A stretch of DNA of 64,000 bases, taken from NCBI GenBank assembly GCA_964599875.1, contig CAZRHE010000002.1, positions 62,001-126,000 of the forward strand. The letters are read 5' to 3'. The position numbers and the translations under genes are program-made. Position 1 is the stretch's first letter. Each line of letters opens with the position of its first letter. Positions 46,501 through 54,479 of the stretch are shown here, one piece after another. Source of the DNA: RGIG4097 sp964599875 (lineage in GTDB: Bacteria; Bacillota; Clostridia; Christensenellales; CAG-917). Under the pieces are notes generated by a model. The model ran no database searches and had not been told where the DNA came from. It was given only the letters and a program-made list of their open reading frames with translations.

Positions 46501-48256
46501 AGTGGCTCTTTCGTCGGCAAGGACTATCGGAGCGGGTGCATTCGCAATGTACGGCGATGTCGGCGGCGTGACCTCCTTGTCCATTCCCGTTGCGGTTGCG
46601 ATTGGCTATTCGGCGTTCGAAGGAACGAGCATCACGACGGTCACTTTGCCTTCTACTCTCGGCGAACTCGGCTACGGCGTGTTTGCATACGCGATGAACC
46701 TTGCGGAAATCAAAGTGGCGGAAGACAGCACGAAATTCTTCGTCCGCGACGGCGCGCTTTACAAGGACCTCGGAAACGGAAGTTACGAACTCATGGCGTT
46801 CCCCGCGGCGCACGCAATCGAAAGCAGCACGTTCACTATCATAGACAATACGATTAGAGTAGATGCGAGCGCATTTGCGGGAATAGGTCTTAACAAGACG
46901 GCAGAGGACGATGCAATCACTCACGTCGTGTTCCCGTATACGCTTACCAATATCGGTGACGGTGCGTTCTACGAAAGCGGAATCACCGAATACACCTTCA
47001 CGAGTCTTAACGCTCCCGTCCTCGAAACCTTCTACAACGAGGAAGCGGAAGAAATTATGACGAAATACGGAACTTTGATGACGAATCCCGCTATCAACAG
47101 TTTCTATTACTCCAACTTCAACACCTTGTTCGTCCATTACGTGGACACCGTTACGAGCAGTACGGGTGAAGTCAGCACGATGATTATTCACCGTCCCGTC
47201 AACGGCGTCGGCTACGACAACTACGTGTACGCGCAATACTTCGGTACCGTCGATAAGACGGCGGTCGTCAAGGACGCGACTACGCTTGCATTCCTCGAAC
47301 AAATGACGAAATTCGACGATTATACGAGCGATGCAATCGCCACGTGGACGAATATGGCAAACAGCGGCAACACGACTCTATACGCGCAAGAAGTCAAAGA
47401 CTTCGCGGATATCGTCAAAGAGGCAAGACGCTTGTATTCGGGCATCAAGGATGCGGATCAACTTGCGTTCATCGATCCTGCTCTCGTGACTTTGCTCGAA
47501 ACGAGAGAAACCGAAATGCGTGCGGTCAAGGCGGCGTACAACATTCCCGTCACCCTCAAGTATATCCTTGCGGAAGAGGGCAGTTACAAGTACGAATACA
47601 ACGAATACGAAACCTTCGATATGACCGGAATCGTGGTCAATCGTTACTACGACGACGGCTCGGTCGAACGCGTCGACAACTCTAAACTTCAACTCGTGAC
47701 GACCACCGAACTTCGTAACTGGGAACTTACCGTTAAGATTCTCGATACCGAAACGGGAACGGAATTCAACGTCGGAATCATCGTCAACGAGGGTTCTAAG
47801 GGAACCGTCGACGGCGACGGCACGGTTGATAATAGTAAATCACTTTCGGGCGGAATGATAGCACTCATCGTCGTTACGTCCGTCCTCGGCGCGGGTCTTA
47901 TCGCGGGCGCGATCGCGTTCGTCCTTATTAGAAAGAAAAAATCCGCAACGCAAAAAGCGGAAAGCACTTACGAAATCGTAACGGAATCCGTCGAATCCGA
48001 AAGCGAAAGCGCGGAAGAAAACTCCGAAACCGTAGAAAATGCGGAAGAGAACGTCGATAACGCATCCGATAGCGCGGACGAAGAAAAAGAATCTGCGGAA
48101 CGTGTAGAAGAGAAGTCCGAAAACGAAGAAAAGGAAGAATCCGTCGAAGAAACGGCGACTTCGGACGAGGAAACCGAAAATACGGTTGAAGAAGAGAAAC
48201 AAAACAACGAAGACGAAAATTCTTCGAGTGGCAAAGACGGAGATATAGAAGAATGA
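40520..48256 (+). CDS. Giant membrane-anchored subtilase (S8) with PA domain and BspA-type LRRs
   Basis: A 2578-residue surface protease. The start is TTG, 6 bases after AGGAGG, and a Sec signal follows (LILTLCISSVVALR). The S8 triad is Asp243 (IIDTGLDYTH), His328 (NHGTHVAG) and Ser676 (GTSMASPNMAG), with a protease-associated insertion at about 545-640 (GRIALVKRGDITFNEK). After Fn3-like domains comes a Big2 domain near 1210-1290. A very long BspA/LRR_5 region follows (about 1400-2200, repeats such as AFEGCTALEKVDLTN and YAFYNCTALEEVDLGG). Near the end are a helix (LIVVTSVLGAGLIAGAIAFVL), KKK and a Glu/Ser-rich acidic tail of about 115 residues. There is no LPXTG motif. It probably cleaves environmental proteins for the Opp importer encoded downstream. 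Confidence 0.93.
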   Translation: MKSGIKKAVCFALILTLCISSVVALRDSSTASAASLNRGTVASNSSSNVLFKDVTGETDLSSIALQNLSTAVMQNTASYKERTVIVSLDGKNLVELADGKDVAEYAASPAGQKKDAALREMQDDFLSELDYLGIEYTLKNRYTVVDNAVAITINTQYVSVIKELSHVKSVCLSETYSKPETVDMGAYAQASEEDMDEALKNASRTANEVTNKTSVYKTGVYDSSSVMEEYGYKGQGSVVAIIDTGLDYTHNAFIWDDEHSSVYALDTTNFNKNTVATALANKNLLAEERSSLNGQQISVNDVYISEKVPFAYDYADNDTDVYPSSSNHGTHVAGIVAGYDPSGYVDKDGNEVNEPFVGVAPSAQLVICKVFTDDLDDPEAGGADTEDILAALEDCILLGVDVINMSLGTSCGFSTTDDGDEEGEMLNEVYNAVKDAGISLVCAASNDYSAAYGGTFGTNLAINPDSGTVGSPSVFAAALSVASISGQKSPYMIANGETVVYYEESSDQYNKYYDFSEMILEGRGDSATFEYVVVPNYGNAADYNRVRNLITGRIALVKRGDITFNEKVKAAERAGAIGIIVYNNVSGTVRMALGELNDPIPSCCISMELGATLVAAANRSVGSITVDKNLSAGPFMSEFSSWGGTPDLKLKPEVTAHGGEITSAVPGGYGEQSGTSMASPNMAGVVSIIRSYLKSTQSDLVDDTNALTQRINQLVMSTATLVKDRDNLPYSPRKQGAGLGSLENAISTRAYLFTDDESIDYRPKVNLLDDPDKVGVYKVEFKIKNFGDGALTFNLNPIFMTEKLAINGLAVAEQAHILDDVAPTWTLNGVAQTSNVLVVESGAEATVAVTLTLSDAEKNYIDTSFANGMYVEGFINLVSATEGQCDLNLPFLGFYGDWSAIPMLDYDAYYVDEAAQDTSIKDEDKPQASTWATQPYTTYYNDNYSMPMGSFAYLQDENADKVYTTMEHNAVSCYDNYYGDDDPENYLTTYEFRGLYVGLMRGARKVDYQLVNDATGEILYESTAYRINKAYSGGGSAVPGFIKFELNPLEYGFVSNGKYRMDFQFYCDYGDKDRTEPDSTFTFTFYADYEAPSLRDVRVRYQDYKEDNQTKQRIYLDMDVYDNHYTMAALLCYYDGEELNQVTDYVVPFYDCEKNSTNTVSIDITDIYEQYGSMLFVQFDDYALNHAIYQISLSTAEAGVTPDTFELAEGEDKISLDIYETHKVSLVYGGDANLSNFTWESSNRSVADVKNGEIVGLKAGVAKMTVSNGRGYYKSIEVTVSNNEKKLSLPSISFATIVNSEDKLSSDSTVSLYPDQDVTLTINTDPWYYPKETLKIKWSSTDSSIVSVDENGKLDVIKKGTASINAVVLKEDGSESPFTASITIDALDPFVISGYALSKYRGKDKLVEIPDDKMIMYISEDAFEDNSTMEELIIPKTVINIYEGAFRNCTALKNVYLVEKTATAIPDADLKIIYRSAFEGCTALEKVDLTNVKVITLGANAMKNCSSLKEIVNMKAIGTAFSNAFEGCKSLASADLSGMQVAGSQVFLNCTKLKTVTTGTFTDIGDYMFEGCTALASIELNNTVVGKGAFTGCSNLKNVKVNGVKGESFVIENAAFYNSGLKSITFGDDCIVRKIGDMAFAKTKLTSIVLPEGLTEIGASAFSGTITFKKITLPASFSYDQITLAGAFLNGYEVDIKDGSAYAIEDGILYSSDKTVLYSVYGSSITSVTIPETVQTIYDYAFSGTAITSIIIPASVTEIGVGAFKDSALSSITIEGESLAGIAADTFNGTNLTTIALPASVTKIGSYAFANTLLINIDLSNVISIESYAFSNCLQLKNVTTTAALNSVGDYVFEGCASIDTITFHAVEVMGEGVFANSGVKTVIFGDETTTMGTYTFASPRTRIVMVEGEAINANVYNFAGLKNLKKVVIGSGITTIPDYAFYNCTALEEVDLGGVVEIEDFAFAGCKKLATINLGKVKTIGEMAFYNCKSLGEVALSSARTIGAGAFAMYGDVGGVTSLSIPVAVAIGYSAFEGTSITTVTLPSTLGELGYGVFAYAMNLAEIKVAEDSTKFFVRDGALYKDLGNGSYELMAFPAAHAIESSTFTIIDNTIRVDASAFAGIGLNKTAEDDAITHVVFPYTLTNIGDGAFYESGITEYTFTSLNAPVLETFYNEEAEEIMTKYGTLMTNPAINSFYYSNFNTLFVHYVDTVTSSTGEVSTMIIHRPVNGVGYDNYVYAQYFGTVDKTAVVKDATTLAFLEQMTKFDDYTSDAIATWTNMANSGNTTLYAQEVKDFADIVKEARRLYSGIKDADQLAFIDPALVTLLETRETEMRAVKAAYNIPVTLKYILAEEGSYKYEYNEYETFDMTGIVVNRYYDDGSVERVDNSKLQLVTTTELRNWELTVKILDTETGTEFNVGIIVNEGSKGTVDGDGTVDNSKSLSGGMIALIVVTSVLGAGLIAGAIAFVLIRKKKSATQKAESTYEIVTESVESESESAEENSETVENAEENVDNASDSADEEKESAERVEEKSENEEKEESVEETATSDEETENTVEEEKQNNEDENSSSGKDGDIEE

Positions 48257-49476
48257 AATCTAAAATCAAAAAACCGCTCGTTTTGATAGTTATGCTTATT
48301 CTCCTCGCGGCAACGCTGACTGCGTGTCAGTTCGGCATTACCCTCGAGGGAGAAAAAGAGCAATACGGTTTGACCGCGAAGATTACTTACCACCTCAACG
48401 GCGGTACGCAAGTAGACAACAGCGATCATCTCGATATGTATTACAAAACAGGTGACGTCGCAATCGATCTCGGTTTCGACGAAATGACCAAAGGCACTAT
48501 CAACGTACAAAGAAATAACTACTCGTTGGTCGGTTGGTTTTATCCCGCGACGAAGGAAGACGGCTCCATCGATTACGTAGACGAGGAAAAAGGCATCGTC
48601 AACGTGGACAAGAACAGAGCGTTCGACTTTAAGACGTACAGAGTGGCGGAAGGTGACGAAATCGATTTGTACGCCTACTGGCTGCCCAATCAAAAGTTGG
48701 AATTCGTTCTTGCAAACGAGGAAACCTTGAACAATCAAGTCGTCGTCGGCGAAACCACCTATCTTGCGGGCGGAGCGCCTCTCAAAGTGGAGGAATTCGG
48801 CAGAGATACTTATATCAATAAGTCCATGTACGACCCTTTGTATGGCAACGTTAATTACACTTTCGTCGGATATTACGAAGACGTCGATTGCACCACTCCC
48901 GTCAAGTGGCCCGTGGAAAGAACGAACGAAGAAACGAATATCAAAGTGTATGCGAAATACCTGCCCGGCGATTGGACGGTCATCGAAACCGTAATGGACT
49001 TGAAGGAAGTCGTCGGCAAGTACGTAAATAAGGGCAAGTATTATATCAACAACGACATAATCGCGAACGGTTACGTAATCGAAATTTCCGAAAACGCCAC
49101 CTTCAACGGTACGATTAGAGGAAACGGACACACGATAAGCGGCATCACCTTCAAGAAAGCGAGCATCAAAAACGGCAGTTACGTTTCCATGTTCGGCACG
49201 ATAGGCGAGAACGCGGTGATAAAAGATATCACTTTCAAAGACTGCAAAGGCGACTTTGCCGCAAACAAGGATTGTTCGATTTCGGCGTACTTCTTCGCGG
49301 ACGATATCTACAATGCGGCAGTCCTCTCTAACGTCAAAATAGACGGCGGAGAATTGATAGTAGACGCAAGATCGGGAGAATGGAAGAACGCATCCGAAAT
49401 CTGTCCTATTTATAGAGGAGAGGCGGGCAGAGAAGGAATCGAAGTCGTCAACGCTCCCACTGTGAACGAAATATAA
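48253..49476 (+). CDS. Lipoprotein with InlB-type repeat and GLUG-like module
   Basis: A 407-residue lipoprotein, lipobox ATLTAC. Residues about 40-180 contain a Listeria-Bacteroides (InlB B-type) repeat pattern (ITYHLNGGTQVDN, YSLVGWFY, EIDLYAYWL), repeated less clearly around residues 165-240 (YTFVGYYED, IKVYAKYLPGDW). The C-terminal part has GLUG-like turns (IRGNGHTISGITFKKASI, MFGTIGENAVIKDITF) similar to those in the lipoprotein at 57256-61458. The ATG overlaps the subtilase stop by 4 bases. It probably acts in surface binding alongside the protease and Opp system. Confidence 0.82.
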   Translation: MKSKIKKPLVLIVMLILLAATLTACQFGITLEGEKEQYGLTAKITYHLNGGTQVDNSDHLDMYYKTGDVAIDLGFDEMTKGTINVQRNNYSLVGWFYPATKEDGSIDYVDEEKGIVNVDKNRAFDFKTYRVAEGDEIDLYAYWLPNQKLEFVLANEETLNNQVVVGETTYLAGGAPLKVEEFGRDTYINKSMYDPLYGNVNYTFVGYYEDVDCTTPVKWPVERTNEETNIKVYAKYLPGDWTVIETVMDLKEVVGKYVNKGKYYINNDIIANGYVIEISENATFNGTIRGNGHTISGITFKKASIKNGSYVSMFGTIGENAVIKDITFKDCKGDFAANKDCSISAYFFADDIYNAAVLSNVKIDGGELIVDARSGEWKNASEICPIYRGEAGREGIEVVNAPTVNEI

Positions 49477-49483
49477 AAAAGAC

Positions 49484-49498
49484 CTAACAGGAGGTTAG
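49484..49498 (+). promoter_or_regulatory. Ribosome site of oppA inside a small hairpin
   Basis: CTAAC-AGGAG-GTTAG places most of the AGGAGG ribosome site in the loop of a 5-bp stem, 5 bases before the oppA ATG at 49504. This may expose or tune the site; the stem is weak. Confidence 0.45.
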
Positions 49499-49503
49499 AC
49501 ATA

Positions 49504-52101
49504 ATGAAGAAATATTTGAAGAACGTTATATGCGTTGTTCTCGTAGCGGCGTTGCTCGCATCGTCCTGCGTGATGCTTTTTGCATGTAACAAAGACGAAG
49601 GAACGCATTACGATCCCGAAACTCGTCCGCTTACTTTCTCGATAAGCGCACTCGACGGAACTTTCAATCCGTTCTTTACGACGAGTTCGACGGACTCCAC
49701 GATTGCAAACTTTACGCAAGTCGCAATGCTCACCACCACAAACGAAGGCGACCCCGATTGCGGCGAAAACGTGCCCAGCGTAGCGTTGGATTACAAGATT
49801 ACGTCTTACGATGCAAACGGTCAAGTGGTTGCGGGCGGAAACGTCGACCACACGACTTATGAGTTCGTCATCAAAAACGGTATCAAGTATAGCGACGGAG
49901 AACCTCTCACCATCGACGACGTGCTCTTCAACCTCTACGTCTATCTCGATCCTATGTACAGCGGTTCGTCCACTATCTATTCCGTAGACATTCAAGGTTT
50001 GAAAGCGTATCGCTACAACGACGCGTCCCTCGCGGATACCGCAAACGTCGGCAATTCGTATTTCAGCACTCTTGCGCAACAAAGAGTGACCAACCTCATC
50101 GAATGGGGCAAGGATACCAAAGACGAAAAGGTTTTGACCGAACAAATGGCAGCGGACCTCGAAGCAGTCAAGGTACAACTCAAAAAAGACCTCGAAACCG
50201 ACTGGAACGCAAACGCAGGTACTCTTGAAAGCGATTACAAACTCTATACGTTCACCGAAGACTGGCAATCCTTCTTCTTCATCGAAGGCGTTATTCAATA
50301 TGAAACCGCCCAAAACACTCAGGGACGTGACGTAATCGTAAAACAAGGCGACAAGTACGTCACTTGGCTTGACGTCAAAGACAGCGACGGAAATTGGTCT
50401 TACGACGAAAACAATGCGTATGCGGCGGTTATAAACGAAGCGTGCTCCGACGAAGAAAAAATTGCCGAATACATGAGCAAAAACAACTATTCGAGAGAAA
50501 GCGCAATCGAAGATATCAAGAAAGACGCGGCAATCGATTACGCATACGAGTATTATGCGTACGACGTCAACACTTTGAAGGCTCAAATCAGCAATATCCT
50601 CGGCGGAATGAGCACGGGTAGTAATATCGTCGAACAATGGATTCAAGAAGAACAATCCAATTACTATGCGCAACAAAGCGGCAGCGTCAAGCATATCAGC
50701 GGCATCACGACCAAGAAAGTCACCTCTTTCGACGGTGTGAAGAAGAATAGCCTTAACGGTGAAGAACACGACGTCCTTTGCATCACCATCAACGGCATCG
50801 ACCCCAAGGCAATCTACAACTTCGCGTTTGCAGTCGCGCCCATGCACTATTATTCGGATCAAGCGACTCTTGCAGACAAAGATAGTTATCCTTACGGCGT
50901 CAGACCGCGTAACAAAGCGTTCTTCGACGACGTCCTCAACTCTCCTGCCAAAAACGCACTCCCCGTCGGGGCGGGCGCATACAGAGCAAGTAACGAAGCG
51001 GGCAACGCAAGCGAAAATCCCGCGCAAGTCGTCGCAAAAGATTTCTGGTCCAACAAGAAAGTCTACTTCCAACGCAACGACTATTTCACAACTCTCGGTA
51101 GCGGACTTGACAATGCGAAGATTAAACGCATCGTCTATCAAGAAATCAGCGAAAACAATATCCTTAACGCGTTGAAGACGGGACAAATCGACTACGGTGA
51201 ACCCTCTGCGTCCAAGGACAACAAGAACGCACTCAAAGACGAAAGCCACCTCGATTCCATCGAATACATGACCAGCGGTTACGGCTATATCGGTATCAAC
51301 CCCAAATACGTGAAAGATATCGAAGTCAGACAAGCAATCATGATGGCGTTCAACACCGCTTCCGTCATCGGCGAATACTACGGCGGAACTATGGCTGAAA
51401 CCATAAACAGACCTATCAGTAAACTTTCCTGGGCGTATCCCGAAAACAGCACGAGAACTTATCCGTTCGATTCTACGGGTCTTAAGATCGAAGAAAAAGT
51501 AGAAGAAGCGGGTTACACGAAGGGTAGCGACGGCGTGTACGTCAACTCCAAGGGCGAACGTCTTAAATTCAAGTTCACGATTGCAGGCGACACCACGGAT
51601 CACCCCGCGACGAAGATGTTCGAAGAAGCGCGTATACTTCTTAACGCACACGGATTCGAAATCACCGTCGACACGGATATCCAAGCACTCAAGAAACTCG
51701 CAACCGGCGGACTCGAGGTCTGGGCGGCAGCGTGGACTTCCACCATCGACCCCGATATGTATCAAGTCTACCACAAAGACAGTAAGGCAACCAGCGTCAA
51801 AAACTGGAACTACGACGAGATTCTGAATACCAACAAGTATCCCACCGAAAAACAAATCGTCAACGAACTCTCCGACCTTATCGACAGAGGTAGAGCAACG
51901 GATAACAAGAACGACCGTATCCAAATCTACGCGGAAGCACTCGATAAGATTATGGAACTCGCAGTCGAATTCCCGACTTATCAAAGAAAGGACCTCGCCG
52001 TGTTCAACAAGGACGTCATCGACCGTAGCACTCTCAACACGAGATCGGATATGAAGTATTCGACTCCCACTGACAGAATCTGGGAAGTCAACTATAATTG
52101 A
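49504..52101 (+). CDS. oppA: Oligopeptide ABC transporter substrate-binding lipoprotein
   Basis: An 865-residue SBP_bac_5 lipoprotein with lipobox MLFAC. Family features are FSISALDGTFNPFF, FVIKNGIKYSDGEPLTIDDV, and the C-terminal IGINPKYVKDIEVRQAIMMA and AAWTSTIDPDMYQVY. It is far longer than the usual 530-600 residues: an extra helical, charged insertion occupies roughly residues 190-410, between the two lobes' normal elements. It binds peptides for the OppBCDF importer encoded next. A strong stem-loop follows the stop, which probably raises its level over the permease genes. Confidence 0.9.
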   Translation: MKKYLKNVICVVLVAALLASSCVMLFACNKDEGTHYDPETRPLTFSISALDGTFNPFFTTSSTDSTIANFTQVAMLTTTNEGDPDCGENVPSVALDYKITSYDANGQVVAGGNVDHTTYEFVIKNGIKYSDGEPLTIDDVLFNLYVYLDPMYSGSSTIYSVDIQGLKAYRYNDASLADTANVGNSYFSTLAQQRVTNLIEWGKDTKDEKVLTEQMAADLEAVKVQLKKDLETDWNANAGTLESDYKLYTFTEDWQSFFFIEGVIQYETAQNTQGRDVIVKQGDKYVTWLDVKDSDGNWSYDENNAYAAVINEACSDEEKIAEYMSKNNYSRESAIEDIKKDAAIDYAYEYYAYDVNTLKAQISNILGGMSTGSNIVEQWIQEEQSNYYAQQSGSVKHISGITTKKVTSFDGVKKNSLNGEEHDVLCITINGIDPKAIYNFAFAVAPMHYYSDQATLADKDSYPYGVRPRNKAFFDDVLNSPAKNALPVGAGAYRASNEAGNASENPAQVVAKDFWSNKKVYFQRNDYFTTLGSGLDNAKIKRIVYQEISENNILNALKTGQIDYGEPSASKDNKNALKDESHLDSIEYMTSGYGYIGINPKYVKDIEVRQAIMMAFNTASVIGEYYGGTMAETINRPISKLSWAYPENSTRTYPFDSTGLKIEEKVEEAGYTKGSDGVYVNSKGERLKFKFTIAGDTTDHPATKMFEEARILLNAHGFEITVDTDIQALKKLATGGLEVWAAAWTSTIDPDMYQVYHKDSKATSVKNWNYDEILNTNKYPTEKQIVNELSDLIDRGRATDNKNDRIQIYAEALDKIMELAVEFPTYQRKDLAVFNKDVIDRSTLNTRSDMKYSTPTDRIWEVNYN

Positions 52102-52126
52102 TGATAGATTCACACTAAAAACTCTT

Positions 52127-52157
52127 TTTTCCCGACCGTAAATCGCGGTCGGGAAAA
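52127..52157 (+). other. Stem-loop between oppA and oppB
   Basis: TTCCCGACCG-TAAATCG-CGGTCGGGAA (52129-52155) is a perfect 10-bp stem, extendable with TT/AA, in the only sizeable gap in the opp genes. No T-run follows, so it looks like an mRNA 3'-end stabilising or processing element rather than a terminator. Confidence 0.8.
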
Positions 52158-52190
52158 GCACGATAAAAAACTCCTGAAAAGGAATATAAA

Positions 52191-53273
52191 ATGGCAAAAT
52201 ATATAATTAAAAGATTATTACTTGCGGTTCTTATCCTCTTCTGCGTATCAATTATTTTGTATACGCTCATTAGAGTTATGCCCGTAAACTTCGTCGAGCA
52301 GAAGTATATCGCGTCGAAAGGTCAAAGCGGCAATTTCGACGAGGAAGAACTTCGAGAATATATGCTCGGCTATAACTTGGAGGACATTGATAAGGCGCAA
52401 GAAAGAGGTTACAGCGAACTCTGGAACAAGGTTTTCAGGGACGGCGAAGTCGAACTCAACGACGACGGCACTGTCAAAACCTTCTCAAAGAGTACGATTG
52501 CGGTCAGAAGCGTCGTCGCGGGTTACTATAACTGGGTGACGAACTTCATGAAAGGGGATATGGGTATCTCGTTCAAGTACCAAAGACCTATATCCGAGGT
52601 TATATCCGAGAACATAGGAATTTCCTTCCTCGTGTCCCTCGTGTCCCTCATCCTGCAACTTCTCATCGCTATACCTCTCGGCATTCAAAGCGCATATCAT
52701 CAATACGGAAAACTCGACTACATAACGACTATTCTGACTATGATAGGCATATCATTCCCGTCCTTCTTCTTCGGGAGTTTGCTCATCAAGTGGTTCGCGG
52801 TCGATTTGCGTTGGTTCCCGGTAAGCGGTATAGTTTCGTCGGATATCGGCGACGTGCTTTACAGTTTGGTTCTCCCCATCGCGACCTTGACTATTCTGTC
52901 TATCGGCTCCATGATGAGATATATGAGAACGAACACCCTCGAAGTCTTGAACGCGGATTATATCCGTACCGCAAGAGCAAAGGGCGCGTCCGAAAGTTCG
53001 GTCGTGTATAAACACGCTTTCCGCAATACGCTCATTCCTTTGGTCACAACTCTCGCCGGCATCCTCCCGGGACTTTTCGGCGGCGCGATGATTACCGAAA
53101 GCGTATTCGACTTGCCCGGCATAGGTAACGTGGCGTACAGAGCGTTGCTCGAAGGCGACGTCCCGTTCGTTATGGCGTACAATATGTTTATCGCAGTGCT
53201 GACCGTCCTTGGCATTTTGCTCACAGACGTCATGTATGCAGTCGTTGACCCGCGCGTCAAACTCGGTGAATAG
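52191..53273 (+). CDS. oppB: Oligopeptide ABC transporter permease
   Basis: A 360-residue inner-membrane permease. The first helix and VMPVNF start are typical of OppB/DppB, six helices are visible, and the EAA loop is at RTARAKGASESSVVYKHAFRN. An extra charged stretch between helix 1 and the conserved region (about residues 40-110) makes it longer than usual. It pairs with OppC to form the translocation channel. The ribosome site AAAAGGAA is 7 bases before the ATG. oppC follows after 13 bases. Confidence 0.93.
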   Translation: MAKYIIKRLLLAVLILFCVSIILYTLIRVMPVNFVEQKYIASKGQSGNFDEEELREYMLGYNLEDIDKAQERGYSELWNKVFRDGEVELNDDGTVKTFSKSTIAVRSVVAGYYNWVTNFMKGDMGISFKYQRPISEVISENIGISFLVSLVSLILQLLIAIPLGIQSAYHQYGKLDYITTILTMIGISFPSFFFGSLLIKWFAVDLRWFPVSGIVSSDIGDVLYSLVLPIATLTILSIGSMMRYMRTNTLEVLNADYIRTARAKGASESSVVYKHAFRNTLIPLVTTLAGILPGLFGGAMITESVFDLPGIGNVAYRALLEGDVPFVMAYNMFIAVLTVLGILLTDVMYAVVDPRVKLGE

Positions 53274-53286
53274 AGGAGGAGAAAAG

Positions 53287-54477
53287 ATGATTAATTTGAT
53301 TAATTTTGTGAAAAATCTCCGCAATTTGCCCACCGACGAATTCGTTTTGGAGCCTAAACCCACCGTAAGCGAAGACGTCGCAGTCGGTTTGACGGATGAA
53401 ATAGCAGCCGAAAATCTCAACGGCGAAATCACCGAAGTCGGCGAAAGCCTTGCAAGAGCAGAGGCGTCGGACGAACTTCACGGCGAAAATCTGAACGACC
53501 GCGTCAAAGTGCTTTCCCCCGGAATGACCGTTCTCAAACGTTTCTTCCGCTCGAAACTCTCGGTCGTCGGATTGTCTATACTTATATTCTTGTTCTTGTT
53601 CTCGTTTATAGGACCGTTGTTCTCGCCTTGGGGTGAGGACGATATGGACTACACCGCGGGCAAGGACGACGTCGTCACAAGCGTCATTCAATTCACGGGT
53701 GAGGACGGCGAAACCAATACTTGCTATTATATCGCGGTTTCCCCCAGCACTTCAAACGCAAAGGGCGACATAACCAAAGACCACTGGCTCGGCACGGACG
53801 ACTATGCAAAAGACATCCTTACAAGACTTATGTACGGTGGAAGAGTTTCGCTGACCATAGGTTTGGTCGTCGTCTTGCTCGAAACCTTGATCGGCGTTAT
53901 ACTGGGCGGCGTCGCAGGCTACTTCGGCGGTTGGGTTGACAACCTCATCATGCGTATAGTGGATATCATCTACTGCATACCGCAACTTCCGATTATGCTC
54001 ATTTTGTCTGCGATGTTCCAATCTCTCGGCGTCGACGGCATAGAAAGACTGTACTATATGATGGGTATCCTGACCTTGATGGGCTGGGCGGGCACCGCTC
54101 GACTCGTCCGCGGTCAAATCCTGTCCCTTAGAGAGCAAGAATTTATGCTCGCGGCAAAATGTACCGGTCTTTCCACGAGAAGAAAAATATTCAATCACCT
54201 GATTCCCAACGTCCTTCCGCAACTAATCGTTTCGATGACTCTCGGACTCGGCAGCATCATCCTTACCGAAGCAACTCTCGGCTTCCTCGGGATCGGCGCG
54301 CCTATCAACAAGGCGACTTGGGGCAGTATGATTCAATACGCAACCAAGAGTTGGGCACTCGATTCTTATCCGAATTTCTGGGTCCCCGCGGGCGTGTGCA
54401 TTACGCTTGCAATACTCGGATTCAACTTCGTCGGCGACGGCTTGCGCGACGCGTTCGATCCTAAAGCGAAGAGGTAA
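53287..54477 (+). CDS. oppC: Oligopeptide ABC transporter permease
   Basis: A 396-residue permease. An acidic cytoplasmic extension (residues 1-85) precedes the OppC_N segment (SKLSVVGLSILIFLF) and the permease core. The EAA loop reads AAKCTGLSTRRKIFNHLIPN, and the end DGLRDAFDPKAKR is characteristic. The ATG at 53287 has GAGGAGGAG upstream; an earlier in-frame start lies inside oppB and is not supported. The N-terminal extension is about 80 residues longer than textbook OppC. The gap to oppD is 2 bases. Confidence 0.93.
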   Translation: MINLINFVKNLRNLPTDEFVLEPKPTVSEDVAVGLTDEIAAENLNGEITEVGESLARAEASDELHGENLNDRVKVLSPGMTVLKRFFRSKLSVVGLSILIFLFLFSFIGPLFSPWGEDDMDYTAGKDDVVTSVIQFTGEDGETNTCYYIAVSPSTSNAKGDITKDHWLGTDDYAKDILTRLMYGGRVSLTIGLVVVLLETLIGVILGGVAGYFGGWVDNLIMRIVDIIYCIPQLPIMLILSAMFQSLGVDGIERLYYMMGILTLMGWAGTARLVRGQILSLREQEFMLAAKCTGLSTRRKIFNHLIPNVLPQLIVSMTLGLGSIILTEATLGFLGIGAPINKATWGSMIQYATKSWALDSYPNFWVPAGVCITLAILGFNFVGDGLRDAFDPKAKR

Positions 54478-54479
54478 AT

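Noticed and set aside
49484..49498. A real regulatory switch at the oppA ribosome-site hairpin.
   Set aside because: The stem has only 5 pairs and the ribosome site is mostly in the loop; listed as a weak feature but not claimed as a switch.
49495..52197. A 900-codon minus-strand frame opposite oppA.
   Set aside because: Antisense shadow caused by codon bias; no motif, promoter or ribosome site, while oppA is well supported.
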